A stretch of DNA of 64,000 nucleotides from Catenulispora sp. EB89 (GCF_041261445.1 NZ_JBGCCU010000026.1:62001-126000), one strand, 5' to 3'. Shown: positions 35,573 through 44,351, numbered from the stretch's first letter. A program made the numbers and translations. The notes: a model not told the origin generated them from the letters alone.

Positions 35573-38062
35573 CTACGCGGCCTGTGCCCGGACCGGATGC
35601 ACGGCCCGCACCTCCTCGTGCACAGCCCGCCGGTGCGCGCGGCTCGCCGGCGTCATCGCGTGCGCCACCGCGGGTACCGCGGCGGCCCCGGCCAGCACGG
35701 CCAGCGCCGGCACCACCGGACGTCCCACCACCAGCGGCAGCACGGCCACGGTCGCGGCGACCGACAGCCACGGCGTCACAGCCCGGCGCTTCAGCCCGAA
35801 CCACATGGCGCACGACGCCGCGAGATACGCGGCCAGCCCGAGCCCGACCGCCGCCGCCTCGGCCGAGGTCAGCCGCGGCCCCCACGGTGGGTGCGCGTCC
35901 CGGGCCACGTCCTCGGCGATGGACCGCAGCCCGACGCCGAACGCCACGACGCCGGCCACGACCGCGAGATGCAGCCCGTCGTAGTGCAGGTGCCGGAAAC
36001 GGTGCTGGACACGCGGCTCCGCGTGGTGCAGGCGGTGCTCGGCGTAGTGCGTCAGCGTGTCGAAGTACAGCCACCACATCAGGACGCAGATGACGAGGGC
36101 GATAGCCGTCACCGCGATGAGCACCGGACCGATCGGCGTGTCCGCGAACCTGGTGCCGACACCGTTCAGGGACATGTCCAGCCCGAGGATGACCAGGAAG
36201 GCGAACCGCTCGGAGAGGTGACCGGCCGACGCGGCACTGCGGCCGCGCGCGGCGGCGCCGACGGCCACCGCTTCGCAGCCCGCGGCGCCGATCCACAGCG
36301 CCGGCGCGGCCGGACCGCCGACCAGCACCGCCGCGGCCACGCATCCGGCGGCGCCCAGCCCGCAGCCCGCGCTGAGCAGCGCACGGCGGGTGGCGGCAGC
36401 GCCTCCCAGATGGCTCAGCGTGGCGGCGGATCCGAGGCGGACGACGAGATACGCCGCGAGGAACAACAACAGCAGGCTGCCGACATGCGTGCCGGCGAAG
36501 GCGCCGGGCGTCGCCAGACCGAGCAGCACCAGTCCGAACAGCGCGGCCACGTGCAGGCGCCGCAGCGGTCCGTGGTCCGCACGGCCGGCGTTCGCGGCGG
36601 CGCAGAACGCCGTCCAGCAGTAGTAGACGGCAGCCAGGACGAGCAACGCACGCAACGCGCCGCCGGTGCCGGGATGTCGAAGCAGCAGGCTTCCCACCTG
36701 CGCGAAGGTGAAAGCGGTCATGAAGTCGAAGAAGAGCTCGAAGCCGCAGACCGAGTGCTGGGGGCCGGTCGCGTGCGCGGCCGCCGCACGACGGTGTCGG
36801 TCCACGAGGTAGACACCGGCCACCAAAGCCAGAAGCAGCAACACCACGACGCCTACCGGCCGGCCGTGAAGCATCGGATAGAACGCGGCGGCGCACAACG
36901 CGCCGCAGATCCGCGGCGCGTCGGGACGCCAGACGGTCAGCCCCGAGAACAGGGCCTGTCCCAGCAGGCACATCGCGATGCCGCCGGACAAGCAGGCCAG
37001 CGCCGTACCGTCGACGGCCGGTCCCCACACCCCGTAGACCCCGGCGGTCTTGTGCGCGCCTTCCAGCCCCGCGGTCTGCGTGAACGCCGTGCGCATCCCT
37101 CCGGCGGCCAGGACCAGCCCGCAGAACATCAGCATGTGGCCGTAGACGTCGCCGAGGCTGTGCGCCATCTTGCGGGACTGACTCAGCGCGACGTTGCGGG
37201 GGTCCACGACGCGGCGCGCCGGGTCGACGAGCGGCTCGTACAGCCAGTACATCAGGCAGGCGACGATGAAGGCGCCGAACAGCAGCAGCATGCCGGCCGG
37301 CAGGCCTGGTCCGCCGATGCCACGCTGCGCCGCGATCTCCAGCAGCTCCAGGCACAGGCAGCAGCCGACGATGTAGGCCGTCGTGTAGCGCTCGCGGTAG
37401 GCGCGGGCGCCGTGGATGGCCCAGTGGTCGACGCGTGATCCGATGCCCAGGCGGCGCGGGAAGGGGATCGCGGTCAGCGAGCACAGGATCATGGCGACGG
37501 CGTAGCCGGCCAGGAGCCAGGCGGACTCCCCGGAGCCCGCGTGCAGGACGGCGATCCAGGTGAAGCCGGTCATGGTCAGCATGAGGGCGACCACAAGCCC
37601 TGCGTTGCCGCGCCAGCGGCGGTCGGCCAGGCCGAGGTGGATCCACATGCCGAGCGCACACAGGCCGGCGGCCGTGGTCGCGCAGCCGAACAGGAGCGGG
37701 CCGTGGAGCAGGCCGCGGGCGGGAGTGAAGGCTTCGTGGACCGAGCCCGCCATGAGCAGGAAGGCGCCGGTGTTGGCCAGGTAGAGCGCCCGCAGGACGC
37801 CGTCGAGGGGCACGATGCCGGTGGCGCCGGCCGCCATCTGCCAGAACAGGACGGTGACCAGGAGCAGGGTCACCGCGTGCAGGGTGCCGGCCTTCGCGCC
37901 GTCGTGGAGCAGGAGGCCGCTGGTCTGGTTGAGGAGGGAGACGAAGGTGATGTCGAGGAGGAGTTCGACGGGGTCGGACTTCTCGTCCGGGTCCCGGACC
38001 CGGGCCGGCGGTGCCGCTACGTGGTCCGCGTCGGTTGAACGGCGGTCCCGCTCCGAAGACAC
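35573..38062 (-). CDS. Tandem LtrA (low temperature requirement A) family membrane protein
   Basis: This is an 829-residue protein made of two LtrA-like units, about twice the usual family length. The first begins with DPVELLLDITFVSLLNQTSG and contains MYWLYEPLVDPA and SRKMAHSLGDVYGHMLM. The second begins near residue 425 with CGFELFFDFMTAFTFAQVG and contains SERFAFLVILGLDMS and MWWLYFDTLTHYAEH. There are about 20 hydrophobic helices. LtrA proteins are membrane proteins of unknown activity. I choose GTG 38062 because GGAGG lies four bases upstream; ATGs at 38128 and 38137 are alternatives that add a Gly/Arg-rich leader. An inverted repeat at 38106-38129 suits a promoter for the GTG start. Confidence 0.85.
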   Translation of the reverse strand: MSSERDRRSTDADHVAAPPARVRDPDEKSDPVELLLDITFVSLLNQTSGLLLHDGAKAGTLHAVTLLLVTVLFWQMAAGATGIVPLDGVLRALYLANTGAFLLMAGSVHEAFTPARGLLHGPLLFGCATTAAGLCALGMWIHLGLADRRWRGNAGLVVALMLTMTGFTWIAVLHAGSGESAWLLAGYAVAMILCSLTAIPFPRRLGIGSRVDHWAIHGARAYRERYTTAYIVGCCLCLELLEIAAQRGIGGPGLPAGMLLLFGAFIVACLMYWLYEPLVDPARRVVDPRNVALSQSRKMAHSLGDVYGHMLMFCGLVLAAGGMRTAFTQTAGLEGAHKTAGVYGVWGPAVDGTALACLSGGIAMCLLGQALFSGLTVWRPDAPRICGALCAAAFYPMLHGRPVGVVVLLLLALVAGVYLVDRHRRAAAAHATGPQHSVCGFELFFDFMTAFTFAQVGSLLLRHPGTGGALRALLVLAAVYYCWTAFCAAANAGRADHGPLRRLHVAALFGLVLLGLATPGAFAGTHVGSLLLLFLAAYLVVRLGSAATLSHLGGAAATRRALLSAGCGLGAAGCVAAAVLVGGPAAPALWIGAAGCEAVAVGAAARGRSAASAGHLSERFAFLVILGLDMSLNGVGTRFADTPIGPVLIAVTAIALVICVLMWWLYFDTLTHYAEHRLHHAEPRVQHRFRHLHYDGLHLAVVAGVVAFGVGLRSIAEDVARDAHPPWGPRLTSAEAAAVGLGLAAYLAASCAMWFGLKRRAVTPWLSVAATVAVLPLVVGRPVVPALAVLAGAAAVPAVAHAMTPASRAHRRAVHEEVRAVHPVRAQAA

Positions 38063-38105
38063 AGCGCCTCCACCCGCTCGCGAACCTTTCCGCGATCCAC
38101 CTTGC

Positions 38106-38129
38106 CATGATCCTTGATCCGCGATCATG
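38106..38129. promoter_or_regulatory. CATGATC inverted repeat upstream of the LtrA-like gene
   Basis: CATGATC (38106-38112) and GATCATG (38123-38129) are exact inverted copies with a 10-base spacer that contains another GATC. This spacing suits a dimeric regulator. It would lie inside the coding region if an upstream LtrA start is used. Confidence 0.4.
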
Positions 38130-38138
38130 CGGCGCACC

Positions 38139-38181
38139 GGTGAAAAGTGGAGTTTTTCAGCAATCCTCGGGTGAAAAGCGG
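38139..38181. repeat. Two direct repeats GGTGAAAAG(T/C)GG, 31 bases apart
   Basis: The 12-base element occurs at 38139-38150 and 38170-38181. The 31-base start-to-start spacing puts both on one helix face. It sits in the region shared by the LtrA-like gene and the LuxR-type regulator gene. Confidence 0.45.
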
Positions 38182-38269
38182 TCGATGCAGACGCCGAGCT
38201 TCACAGCCGCCTTCAAACCCAAAACATACCGTTATAGGACTTTGGCTGCTATCCATGCCGAAGGAAGGT

Positions 38270-38404
38270 ATGGGTATGAATCGAATATCAGCATTCTTTC
38301 AAAGTCGGTGCGCCGGGCTCGTGCGAGGCGGCCGCCGACACCGACACCCCGCCGCCGACTCGGCGCCGTCGTGCCGCCTCCGAGCGTGCCCCGATGGCGT
38401 GTGA
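38270..38404 (+). CDS. Possible 44-residue leader ORF upstream of the LuxR-type gene
   Basis: An ATG follows GAAGGAAGG almost directly and opens a 44-codon frame (MGMNRISAFFQSR...), rich in Arg, that ends 11 bases inside the regulator gene. A second in-frame ATG at 38276 has better spacing from the site. No homologue is recognised. It may be a coupling leader peptide or chance. Confidence 0.3.
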   Translation: MGMNRISAFFQSRCAGLVRGGRRHRHPAADSAPSCRLRACPDGV

Positions 38405-40364
38405 TCGCGTGGCGCCGGATACGGACTCGGTGACCGCCAAATCCCGGGTACTCGATCACATCCGCCGCGCCCACGCCGATGCCGACACTCTGCTCCGGGA
38501 CGCCGCGCGGCTCCTCGATGCCGCGGCGGCGCTCGCGTTGAGCCTCGGCGATGCCGGACAGGCGATCGAGCTCGCGGAGCGCGCCTACGGGTTGACCGGG
38601 GGTGCCGCGCAGGAGCTGAGGTGGTTGTTGTCCGCTCTGGTGGAGGGCGGTTCGGTACGGCGGGCCGGGGCGCTGGCCCGGCGGGTCGACGAGCTCGAGG
38701 TCGCCGGGCTGGATCCGGACGAGCTGGTCGTCCTGCGGATCCTGCTGTCCCAGGCGGCGGCCCTCGGAGGCGACAGCGCTGCCGGCCTGGCGCAGGCCGA
38801 CGCGGCGCGGGCGATCATGATCGGTTCCGCCCTGGACGAGGCGACGCGCTCGCGGCTCGATCTCGTCCACGCTGAACTGCTCCGCCTCGGCCCGGCGGCC
38901 GACGGCACGGCGAGCCCCCGCGCGCTCGCCGGACACGCCATGGCCACCGCCTCGATCCACGAACTGCCCGAAGTGGCCTGCGAATCGTGGTTGCTCATCG
39001 GCCTGCTGGCCCGGCCGCACGACCTGGTCGAGTCGACCGGCGCCTTCCGTGCCGCGCGCGCCACCGCGCAACGGCACCAGCTCGCGTTCCTGCGGCTGCG
39101 GGCCCAGCTGGAACTCGGCATCGACGAATGGCTGATCGGCGCCGGGACCGGCCGGCTCGAGCTCGTCGCCGCCGAGGCGAGCCGCAGCCGGTGCTCGGCG
39201 GTGCAGTGCACGGCGTCCGGGATCCTGGCGCTGGACCGGGTACTGCGGGGCGATCACGCCGCGGCGGCCGGGCTCATCGGGCCCGCCGAGGCCGTCGCGG
39301 TCCAGGCCGGGCTGGTCGGGCAGCAGCGCCTGCTGTCCCTGGTGGACGCGGTGTCGGCGGCTCACATGGATACGGACGCGGAGGCGGCCTGGCGCCGCTT
39401 TACGACGTGCGGGACCGGCAGCGGCGGTGGCGGCAGCGGCATCGGCGGCAGCAGCAGCAGTGGCGGCGGCAGTGGCAGTGGCGGCGGCAGCAGCAGCGGC
39501 GGTAGCGGCGGCAGCGGCGGAGGTGGCGGCACCGGCGGTGACGGCAGCGGTGGCAGGAGCAGCACCGGCGGCGACAGCGGCGGCAGCAGCGAGGGCGGCG
39601 GCGGCAGCAGCGGCGACAGCGGCCTGACCGGCCACGGCCTCGCACTGGCCCGCGCAATCAGCGCACTGATCGACGAGGACCGCCCCGCCGCCCGCGACGC
39701 GCTGGCCGCCGCCGTCGGCCAGCCGGCCGGGTTCCTCGGGCTGCCGCCCGCCTGGGTCGGGATCGACCTGCTGCTGGCCGCGGTCGACGGCGAGCCGGTC
39801 GGCGAGCCCGCCGAGGAGATCCTTGCCCGAGCCGCCCGGGCGCCGCTGTGGAACCGGCTGTTCCTGCTGCTGGCGGGCGCCGTACAGCTGGGACGCCGGG
39901 GCGCTGGACGCGCCGCCGCCACCACCGTTGCGGCCGCCCGGACCATCGGCGCACCGTACCGGCTGGCCTGGAATCTGGGGCTGCGGCTGGTCTCCGAGGC
40001 CGCGCTGCGCGACGGCTGGGGCGAGGTCGCCGCGTGGCTGCGGGAGGCAGGCGAGTACTTCCAGGTGCACTGCCACGTCGCCGTGTCCAACGCGTGCCGC
40101 ACCCTGCTGCGGGCCGCCGGCGCCCCGATTCCGCAGTGGCGCAGCGGGCGCGCCGAGATTCCCAGCAGGCTGCGGTCCCTCGGGGTGACCGTCCGCGAGT
40201 ACGAGGTGCTGACCGTGCTCCAGGCCGGCGGCGGGAACCGGCGGATCGCCGAGGTCCTGCACATCTCGCCGCGAACCGTGGAGAAGCACCTGGCCAGCCT
40301 GCTGACCAAGACCGGGAAGCGGCATCGGGCCGAGCTGGCCGATCTGCTGGCGCGGTCCGGGTGA
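38394..40364 (+). CDS. LuxR-type regulator with TPR-like body and long Gly/Ser insert
   Basis: This is a 656-residue protein. The C-terminal 60 residues form a LuxR/NarL helix-turn-helix (LTVREYEVL-like VTVREYEVLTVLQAGG, NRRIAEVLHISPRTVEKHLASLLTKTG). The body is helical, like the repeat region of large LAL regulators, but the N-terminal P-loop ATPase is absent. An unusual Gly/Ser/Thr stretch occupies about residues 340-410. The start ATG has no clear ribosome site. It converges with the flavin-reductase gene, six bases away, and may regulate the RiPP-like operon beside it; this is inferred from position only. Confidence 0.85.
   Translation: MACDRVAPDTDSVTAKSRVLDHIRRAHADADTLLRDAARLLDAAAALALSLGDAGQAIELAERAYGLTGGAAQELRWLLSALVEGGSVRRAGALARRVDELEVAGLDPDELVVLRILLSQAAALGGDSAAGLAQADAARAIMIGSALDEATRSRLDLVHAELLRLGPAADGTASPRALAGHAMATASIHELPEVACESWLLIGLLARPHDLVESTGAFRAARATAQRHQLAFLRLRAQLELGIDEWLIGAGTGRLELVAAEASRSRCSAVQCTASGILALDRVLRGDHAAAAGLIGPAEAVAVQAGLVGQQRLLSLVDAVSAAHMDTDAEAAWRRFTTCGTGSGGGGSGIGGSSSSGGGSGSGGGSSSGGSGGSGGGGGTGGDGSGGRSSTGGDSGGSSEGGGGSSGDSGLTGHGLALARAISALIDEDRPAARDALAAAVGQPAGFLGLPPAWVGIDLLLAAVDGEPVGEPAEEILARAARAPLWNRLFLLLAGAVQLGRRGAGRAAATTVAAARTIGAPYRLAWNLGLRLVSEAALRDGWGEVAAWLREAGEYFQVHCHVAVSNACRTLLRAAGAPIPQWRSGRAEIPSRLRSLGVTVREYEVLTVLQAGGGNRRIAEVLHISPRTVEKHLASLLTKTGKRHRAELADLLARSG
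39412..39624. repeat. GGC/AGC trinucleotide-rich low-complexity tract
   Basis: About 210 bases are built almost entirely from GGC, GGT and AGC triplets. They encode the Gly/Ser-rich insert of the LuxR-type regulator. In-frame slippage could change linker length without destroying the gene. Confidence 0.85.
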
Positions 40365-40370
40365 GGCACG

Positions 40371-40988
40371 TCAGAGTGACGCGGTCCGCACCAGGCCGCC
40401 GGCGTAGTGCAGGAGTGGCGGCGCGATCGGCCCGACGCCGTCCCGGTACCACAGGGGCGCGCCCAGCAGCAGATCGTGGTCGCCGGCCGGCACAGCCGAC
40501 CGCACGGCGCAGACCACCGCCACGAGCGCCTCGTCGAGCACCGGCACGTCGTGCACGACGTGGAACGGCACGTCTCGGAACCGGTCGGCGTCGGCAGCGG
40601 CGAAGGCCTCGGCCACAGCGTGCTGACGGGCACTGAGCACGTTGACGCCGAAGACCGGCCGCTCCGCGATCGCGGCGCGGGTGCGGCTGCCCCGGCCCAG
40701 GCACACCAGCAGCAGCGGCGGATCCAGCGACACCGAGGTGAACGCGGTCACCGTGCAGCCCACGGGCCGGTCGGCCATCCCGGTCACGACCGCGACGCCG
40801 GTCGCCCACCGCCGCATGAAGCACCGCAGCGCCCAGCCGTCGACGGGCGCGGCGGTGATGGCGGCGAAGGTGGCGGTGGCGGCGGGGTTGGCGGCGTTGG
40901 CCGGGTTGGCGACGGAAGCGAGCGCGGCAGGCGCAGCGAGCCCGGGGCCGGGCCCGGACCGGCCCGGGCCCGCCGCACCGGAAGTCAC
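40371..40988 (-). CDS. Flavin reductase-like protein (FMN-binding split barrel)
   Basis: This is a 205-residue protein. Residues 52-205 carry the flavin reductase fold, with RRWATGVAVVTG, VGCTVTAFTSVSLDPPLLLVCL, FGVNVLSARQ and the final DHDLLLGAPLWYRDG...PLLHYAGG. These enzymes reduce FMN/FAD with NAD(P)H and often supply a partner flavoenzyme. The preceding 50 residues are an unusual Ala/Pro/Gly-rich leader. The GTG at 40988 overlaps the TPR stop by four bases, and no ribosome site is visible, so coupled translation is likely. The decarboxylase divergent from this operon is a flavoprotein, which makes a functional link plausible, although EpiD-type enzymes normally use bound FMN directly. 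Confidence 0.85.
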   Translation of the reverse strand: MTSGAAGPGRSGPGPGLAAPAALASVANPANAANPAATATFAAITAAPVDGWALRCFMRRWATGVAVVTGMADRPVGCTVTAFTSVSLDPPLLLVCLGRGSRTRAAIAERPVFGVNVLSARQHAVAEAFAAADADRFRDVPFHVVHDVPVLDEALVAVVCAVRSAVPAGDHDLLLGAPLWYRDGVGPIAPPLLHYAGGLVRTASL

Positions 40989-43063
40989 CGCACGCCCGCG
41001 GGGGCCGCGGCGTGGCACCGGTCCAGGCCCGCCTGGATCTCGGCCCGCGCCTCGTCCGGTGCCACGCTCAGCGCCTCGGTGTAGGCCCGAACGGCGTCCG
41101 GGTCTCCGCCGGCCTCCAACACGGCACCCAGGTTGAACCACAGGTCGGAGTTGTCCGCCTGGAACCGTAGCGCGGCGCGCAGATCGGCCGCGGCCGCGGC
41201 GCGGTCGCCGTGCTGGAACGCCGCCTCGGCCCGGCCGGCCAGCGCCGGGACCAGCTCCGGATCGGCGGCCAGCGCGCGGCCGAAGTCCGCCGCCGCGGCC
41301 GTCGGATCGCCGGCCGTCAGCCGCTCCTGCCCGCGCAGGCACAGCAGCTCCGGCTGGTCGGGCTGGAGGTCCAGCCCGGCGGCCAGCTCGCGCCGGGCCC
41401 GGTCCGGCTGCTCGGCGTCCAGGAGCAGGCAGATCAGGTTGGTCCGGGCCTGGATCTGATCCGGTTCGAGTTCGACGACGTAGCCGAAGTCCGCGATCGC
41501 CCCGGCCGTGTCGCCGAGCGCGGCCCGGATGTCGCCGCGGTTGTAGTGGAGTTCCCAGAACGGCGGCGAGATGGCGATCGCGGTGTCGCAGTCGATCAGG
41601 GCACCGGCGACGTCGCCGAGTTGGCGTCGGGCTTCGGCGCGCTCGAAGTAGTAGTCGGGATAGTTCGGGTCCACCTCGACGATCTGGTCGAAGTCGCCGA
41701 GCGCTTCCTCCTTGCGGCCCAGGGCCAGGCACACCTTGGCCCGGTTGTGCAGGAGCACGGAACGGTGCAGCTGGTGGGCCCGCTCCGGCAGCTCCACCGA
41801 CAGCCGGTGCGCGCCCTCGTCGACCAGCCGCAGGGCCTCGTCCAGGTGGCCCTGGTGCATCTCGATGAGCGCCAGCCCGTTCTGCTGGAACACTGTCTGG
41901 AAGGCCCGTTCCGCGGGATCGGGCAGCAGCGTGGCGATCGCGATCGCGTTGTTGATGTGGGCCCGGGCGACCCGGTGGTCCCGCAGCTCGGGAGGGTGGT
42001 GCCGGGTGTAGAGCATAGCCAGCGCGTAGCTCATGGACATGTGCAGTTCCGGGTCGGCGAAGCGGGCGCGCAGCTCGTGATAGGTGGGCTCGCCGACGAG
42101 GGTTTCGCCGAGCGCCACGTGCGCCGAGCTGACCCGGGTGCTCAGAAGCCAGAACTCTTCCATGCGGGTCGCGGGATCGACCAGGGCCCGGCCGCGCAGG
42201 CCCAGCTCGATGACCATGCGGTAGAAGCCCATGGCGCCGCAGTGCCGGGTCGCGTCGTACAGCGCCTGGACGCCGGCGCCTGCCGGGTCGGTGCCGTGCT
42301 CCAGGTGGTACGGGATCGCGCCGAACCACAGGCTGCGCTCGCCGCGTGCGTCCAGTGCGGCCGCGTGCTCCTCGTGCAGCCGTGCCCTTTGGTCCGGGTC
42401 CGCTCGGTCGTAGGCGGCGCGTTCGGCGGGATCGGTGCTGGTGCCGTCGGCTTCGATGAAGGCGTGCAGCAGCGCGTCCTGGTCTCTGGCTTCTGAGTCG
42501 GACGCGGACGCAGAGTCGCGCACAGACGGGGGCACGGCGACGCGTCGCGAGTAGCGACCCAGATTCGCGACCAACTCGTCGGACAGGTCCTCACCCCGGG
42601 TGGCGACCACCACGCGGATCCGGTCGGCCGGGCAGCGCCGCAGCAGGATGGCGAGAAACTCCTGGTCGGTGTGGTCGGCGTCCTCGACGCGGTCGAAAGC
42701 CACCGCCAACGGATCCGGCTGCTCCGCGGCGAACGCCGTCAGCAGCTCGACCGCACCGTGCGCCAGCCGCCGGGTCCGGTTCGCCGGATAGATCCGGGTC
42801 CGCTCGGCCGGCGACGCCAGCGAGGTCAGCGTCTCGGGACCGGGCCCAACGAGGTCGGCGAGTTCCGGGGCCGCTGAAAGGATCTCGGTCAGATGCGCAC
42901 GGACCAGATCCGGTCTCGCCTCCTGGATCCGCGGCACCAGGACCCGCAGCAGCGAACCCATCCCGGTGTAGGGGCCGCGCAGGCCGCGATGGCAGTCGAC
43001 GCGGATCGCGCCGGCCGGATCCTGGGCCCGCCCGGCGCCGGTCTGCCATTCATGGGCTGTCAT
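40985..43063 (-). CDS. TPR protein with degenerate ATPase-like N-terminus
   Basis: This is a 692-residue soluble protein. Residues 15-190 look like an AAA/STAND module in layout (an acidic Walker B-like strand, PLAVAFDRVEDAD, and a later IRVVVATRGED), but the first loop reads HRGLRGPYTGMGS and has no GKS/T. The C-terminal half is a run of TPR repeats (ALGDFDQIVEVDPNYPDYYFERAEARRQLG and similar). It starts at the ATG at 43063, where AGGAG overlaps the stop of the metalloprotease gene, so the two are translationally coupled. It may be a chaperone or scaffold that brings precursor and enzymes together. Not assigned to a known RiPP family. Confidence 0.85.
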   Translation of the reverse strand: MTAHEWQTGAGRAQDPAGAIRVDCHRGLRGPYTGMGSLLRVLVPRIQEARPDLVRAHLTEILSAAPELADLVGPGPETLTSLASPAERTRIYPANRTRRLAHGAVELLTAFAAEQPDPLAVAFDRVEDADHTDQEFLAILLRRCPADRIRVVVATRGEDLSDELVANLGRYSRRVAVPPSVRDSASASDSEARDQDALLHAFIEADGTSTDPAERAAYDRADPDQRARLHEEHAAALDARGERSLWFGAIPYHLEHGTDPAGAGVQALYDATRHCGAMGFYRMVIELGLRGRALVDPATRMEEFWLLSTRVSSAHVALGETLVGEPTYHELRARFADPELHMSMSYALAMLYTRHHPPELRDHRVARAHINNAIAIATLLPDPAERAFQTVFQQNGLALIEMHQGHLDEALRLVDEGAHRLSVELPERAHQLHRSVLLHNRAKVCLALGRKEEALGDFDQIVEVDPNYPDYYFERAEARRQLGDVAGALIDCDTAIAISPPFWELHYNRGDIRAALGDTAGAIADFGYVVELEPDQIQARTNLICLLLDAEQPDRARRELAAGLDLQPDQPELLCLRGQERLTAGDPTAAAADFGRALAADPELVPALAGRAEAAFQHGDRAAAAADLRAALRFQADNSDLWFNLGAVLEAGGDPDAVRAYTEALSVAPDEARAEIQAGLDRCHAAAPAGVR

Positions 43064-43066
43064 GTG

Positions 43067-44254
43067 CTACTCCTGTCGTGATCTGGTGGAACGCCATCCG
43101 GCCAGCAGCGGCAGGACGACGAGTTCGGCGGTCAGCATCAGCACCGAGGCGGCCGAGTCGCCGATGCCGACCACGCCGCCGTGCCCGGACAGCTCCGACG
43201 CCGCGCGGCGCAGGAACAGCACCAGGACCGGGAGCGCACCGAGCACCGTCGTGGCCACGAGCGCGACCCCGCCGAGGACGCTGAGCAGCAGGAACACCGG
43301 CGCGCCCCGCCGGTCGCGGGGGCTCCACACGTCGTCGGACCAGTCCGCCTCCGCTGGCTGTGGGCGGCGACGCAGCCAGCGGAGCCGGTGCAGCCAGTGC
43401 AGCGAGTGCAGCCGGTGCCGCAGGTACGCGCGCGACGCGCTGGCGAGGTCGACGCAGCCCAGGGCGGTGGCGGCCACGAAGTACAAGTCGGTTCGCAGAA
43501 AGATGAAGAACTGCCACACGACGCGGAGCAGGACCGTATAGGCGACGGCCACTGCCAACCTGCCGAACAGCGACTGTCCGAGCGCCGCGGCGGCCAGCAC
43601 CAGCAGCGAGTACAGCACGAGGTCGGCCAGAATGCCGGCCAGCATCGGCAGATACCGGCGCCGGGGCGGGACCCCCAGCAGCCCGTCCATAGACGTCTCG
43701 ACCACCACGTAGAAGTACCGGCGGCCGACGGACATGCGGGAGGCCAGCCCGAGCCGGCGGGCGGCCAGGACGTGGTACCACTCGTGCCACAGCACGGCCG
43801 GGGACTGCAACAGCGCGATCACCAGTTGCACGACGATCAGGTGCGGGACGAAGAACAGCTGCGCCGGATGCGGACGCAGGGTGGGCCGCGTCGCCAGCGC
43901 CCAACCGGCGGCGGCCGCCACCGCCGCGTAGACCGCCCACGCCGCCGGCCCGAAGGCGAGGCGTCCCAGGCGCTGCCAGCGCGGCGTGGGAGCGATCGCG
44001 ACCGGCTCGCCGTCGGCGCGCACGAAGCCGACCTCGCGCATCGACTCGACGAAGTCGTCCACGTCCAACTGCTCGCCGTACTCCCCCTCGTACCAGGCGG
44101 CGGCATCGGGGACGCGCATGCCGTGGCTGAGCCGACGCAGCAGTTCGGCGCCGTCCGCCGGCAGCTGAACGTACGAGTCGTTGTCGACGCGGCCGACGGT
44201 CACACCGTCGCCCTCGGCGATGTAGGTGAGCGGATGGAACTCCAGCTCGGACAT
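43067..44254 (-). CDS. PqqD-domain M50-type membrane metalloprotease (RiPP maturation)
   Basis: This is a 395-residue protein starting at the ATG at 44254 behind GGGAGGAGG; a TTG one codon earlier is less likely. Residues 1-75 resemble a PqqD-type RiPP recognition element (GVTVGRVDNDSYVQLPADGAELLRRL, then DVDDFVESMREVGFV). The remainder has several membrane helices. It has a zinc motif, HEWYH, at residues 157-161 and the TDLYF element that such peptide metalloproteases carry in place of the usual site-2-protease aspartate motif. It probably binds the precursor leader with the PqqD part and cuts or exports it at the membrane. It lies 97 bases after the precursor gene, separated by a hairpin. 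Confidence 0.88.
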   Translation of the reverse strand: MSELEFHPLTYIAEGDGVTVGRVDNDSYVQLPADGAELLRRLSHGMRVPDAAAWYEGEYGEQLDVDDFVESMREVGFVRADGEPVAIAPTPRWQRLGRLAFGPAAWAVYAAVAAAAGWALATRPTLRPHPAQLFFVPHLIVVQLVIALLQSPAVLWHEWYHVLAARRLGLASRMSVGRRYFYVVVETSMDGLLGVPPRRRYLPMLAGILADLVLYSLLVLAAAALGQSLFGRLAVAVAYTVLLRVVWQFFIFLRTDLYFVAATALGCVDLASASRAYLRHRLHSLHWLHRLRWLRRRPQPAEADWSDDVWSPRDRRGAPVFLLLSVLGGVALVATTVLGALPVLVLFLRRAASELSGHGGVVGIGDSAASVLMLTAELVVLPLLAGWRSTRSRQE

Positions 44255-44309
44255 CAACGCCTCCTCCCAAGCCGGTCGCTCGGCCGGTCTTCCTCCGCCA
44301 CGGTCGCGG

Positions 44310-44338
44310 GGCCGCCCCGGCGTTGGCGCAGGGCGGCC
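44310..44338 (-). terminator. Hairpin between precursor and protease gene (possible attenuator)
   Basis: GGCCGCCC (44310-44317) and GGGCGGCC (44331-44338) form a perfect eight-base stem with a 13-base loop. There is no T tract. In RiPP operons a partial terminator here lets the precursor be made in excess over the enzymes. Confidence 0.5.
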
Positions 44339-44351
44339 GGCGCGCGTGAAC

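Noticed and set aside
39412..39624. Repeat tract as a possible CRISPR or minisatellite array
   Set aside because: There are no unique spacers and it lies in frame inside the regulator gene; it encodes a Gly/Ser linker.
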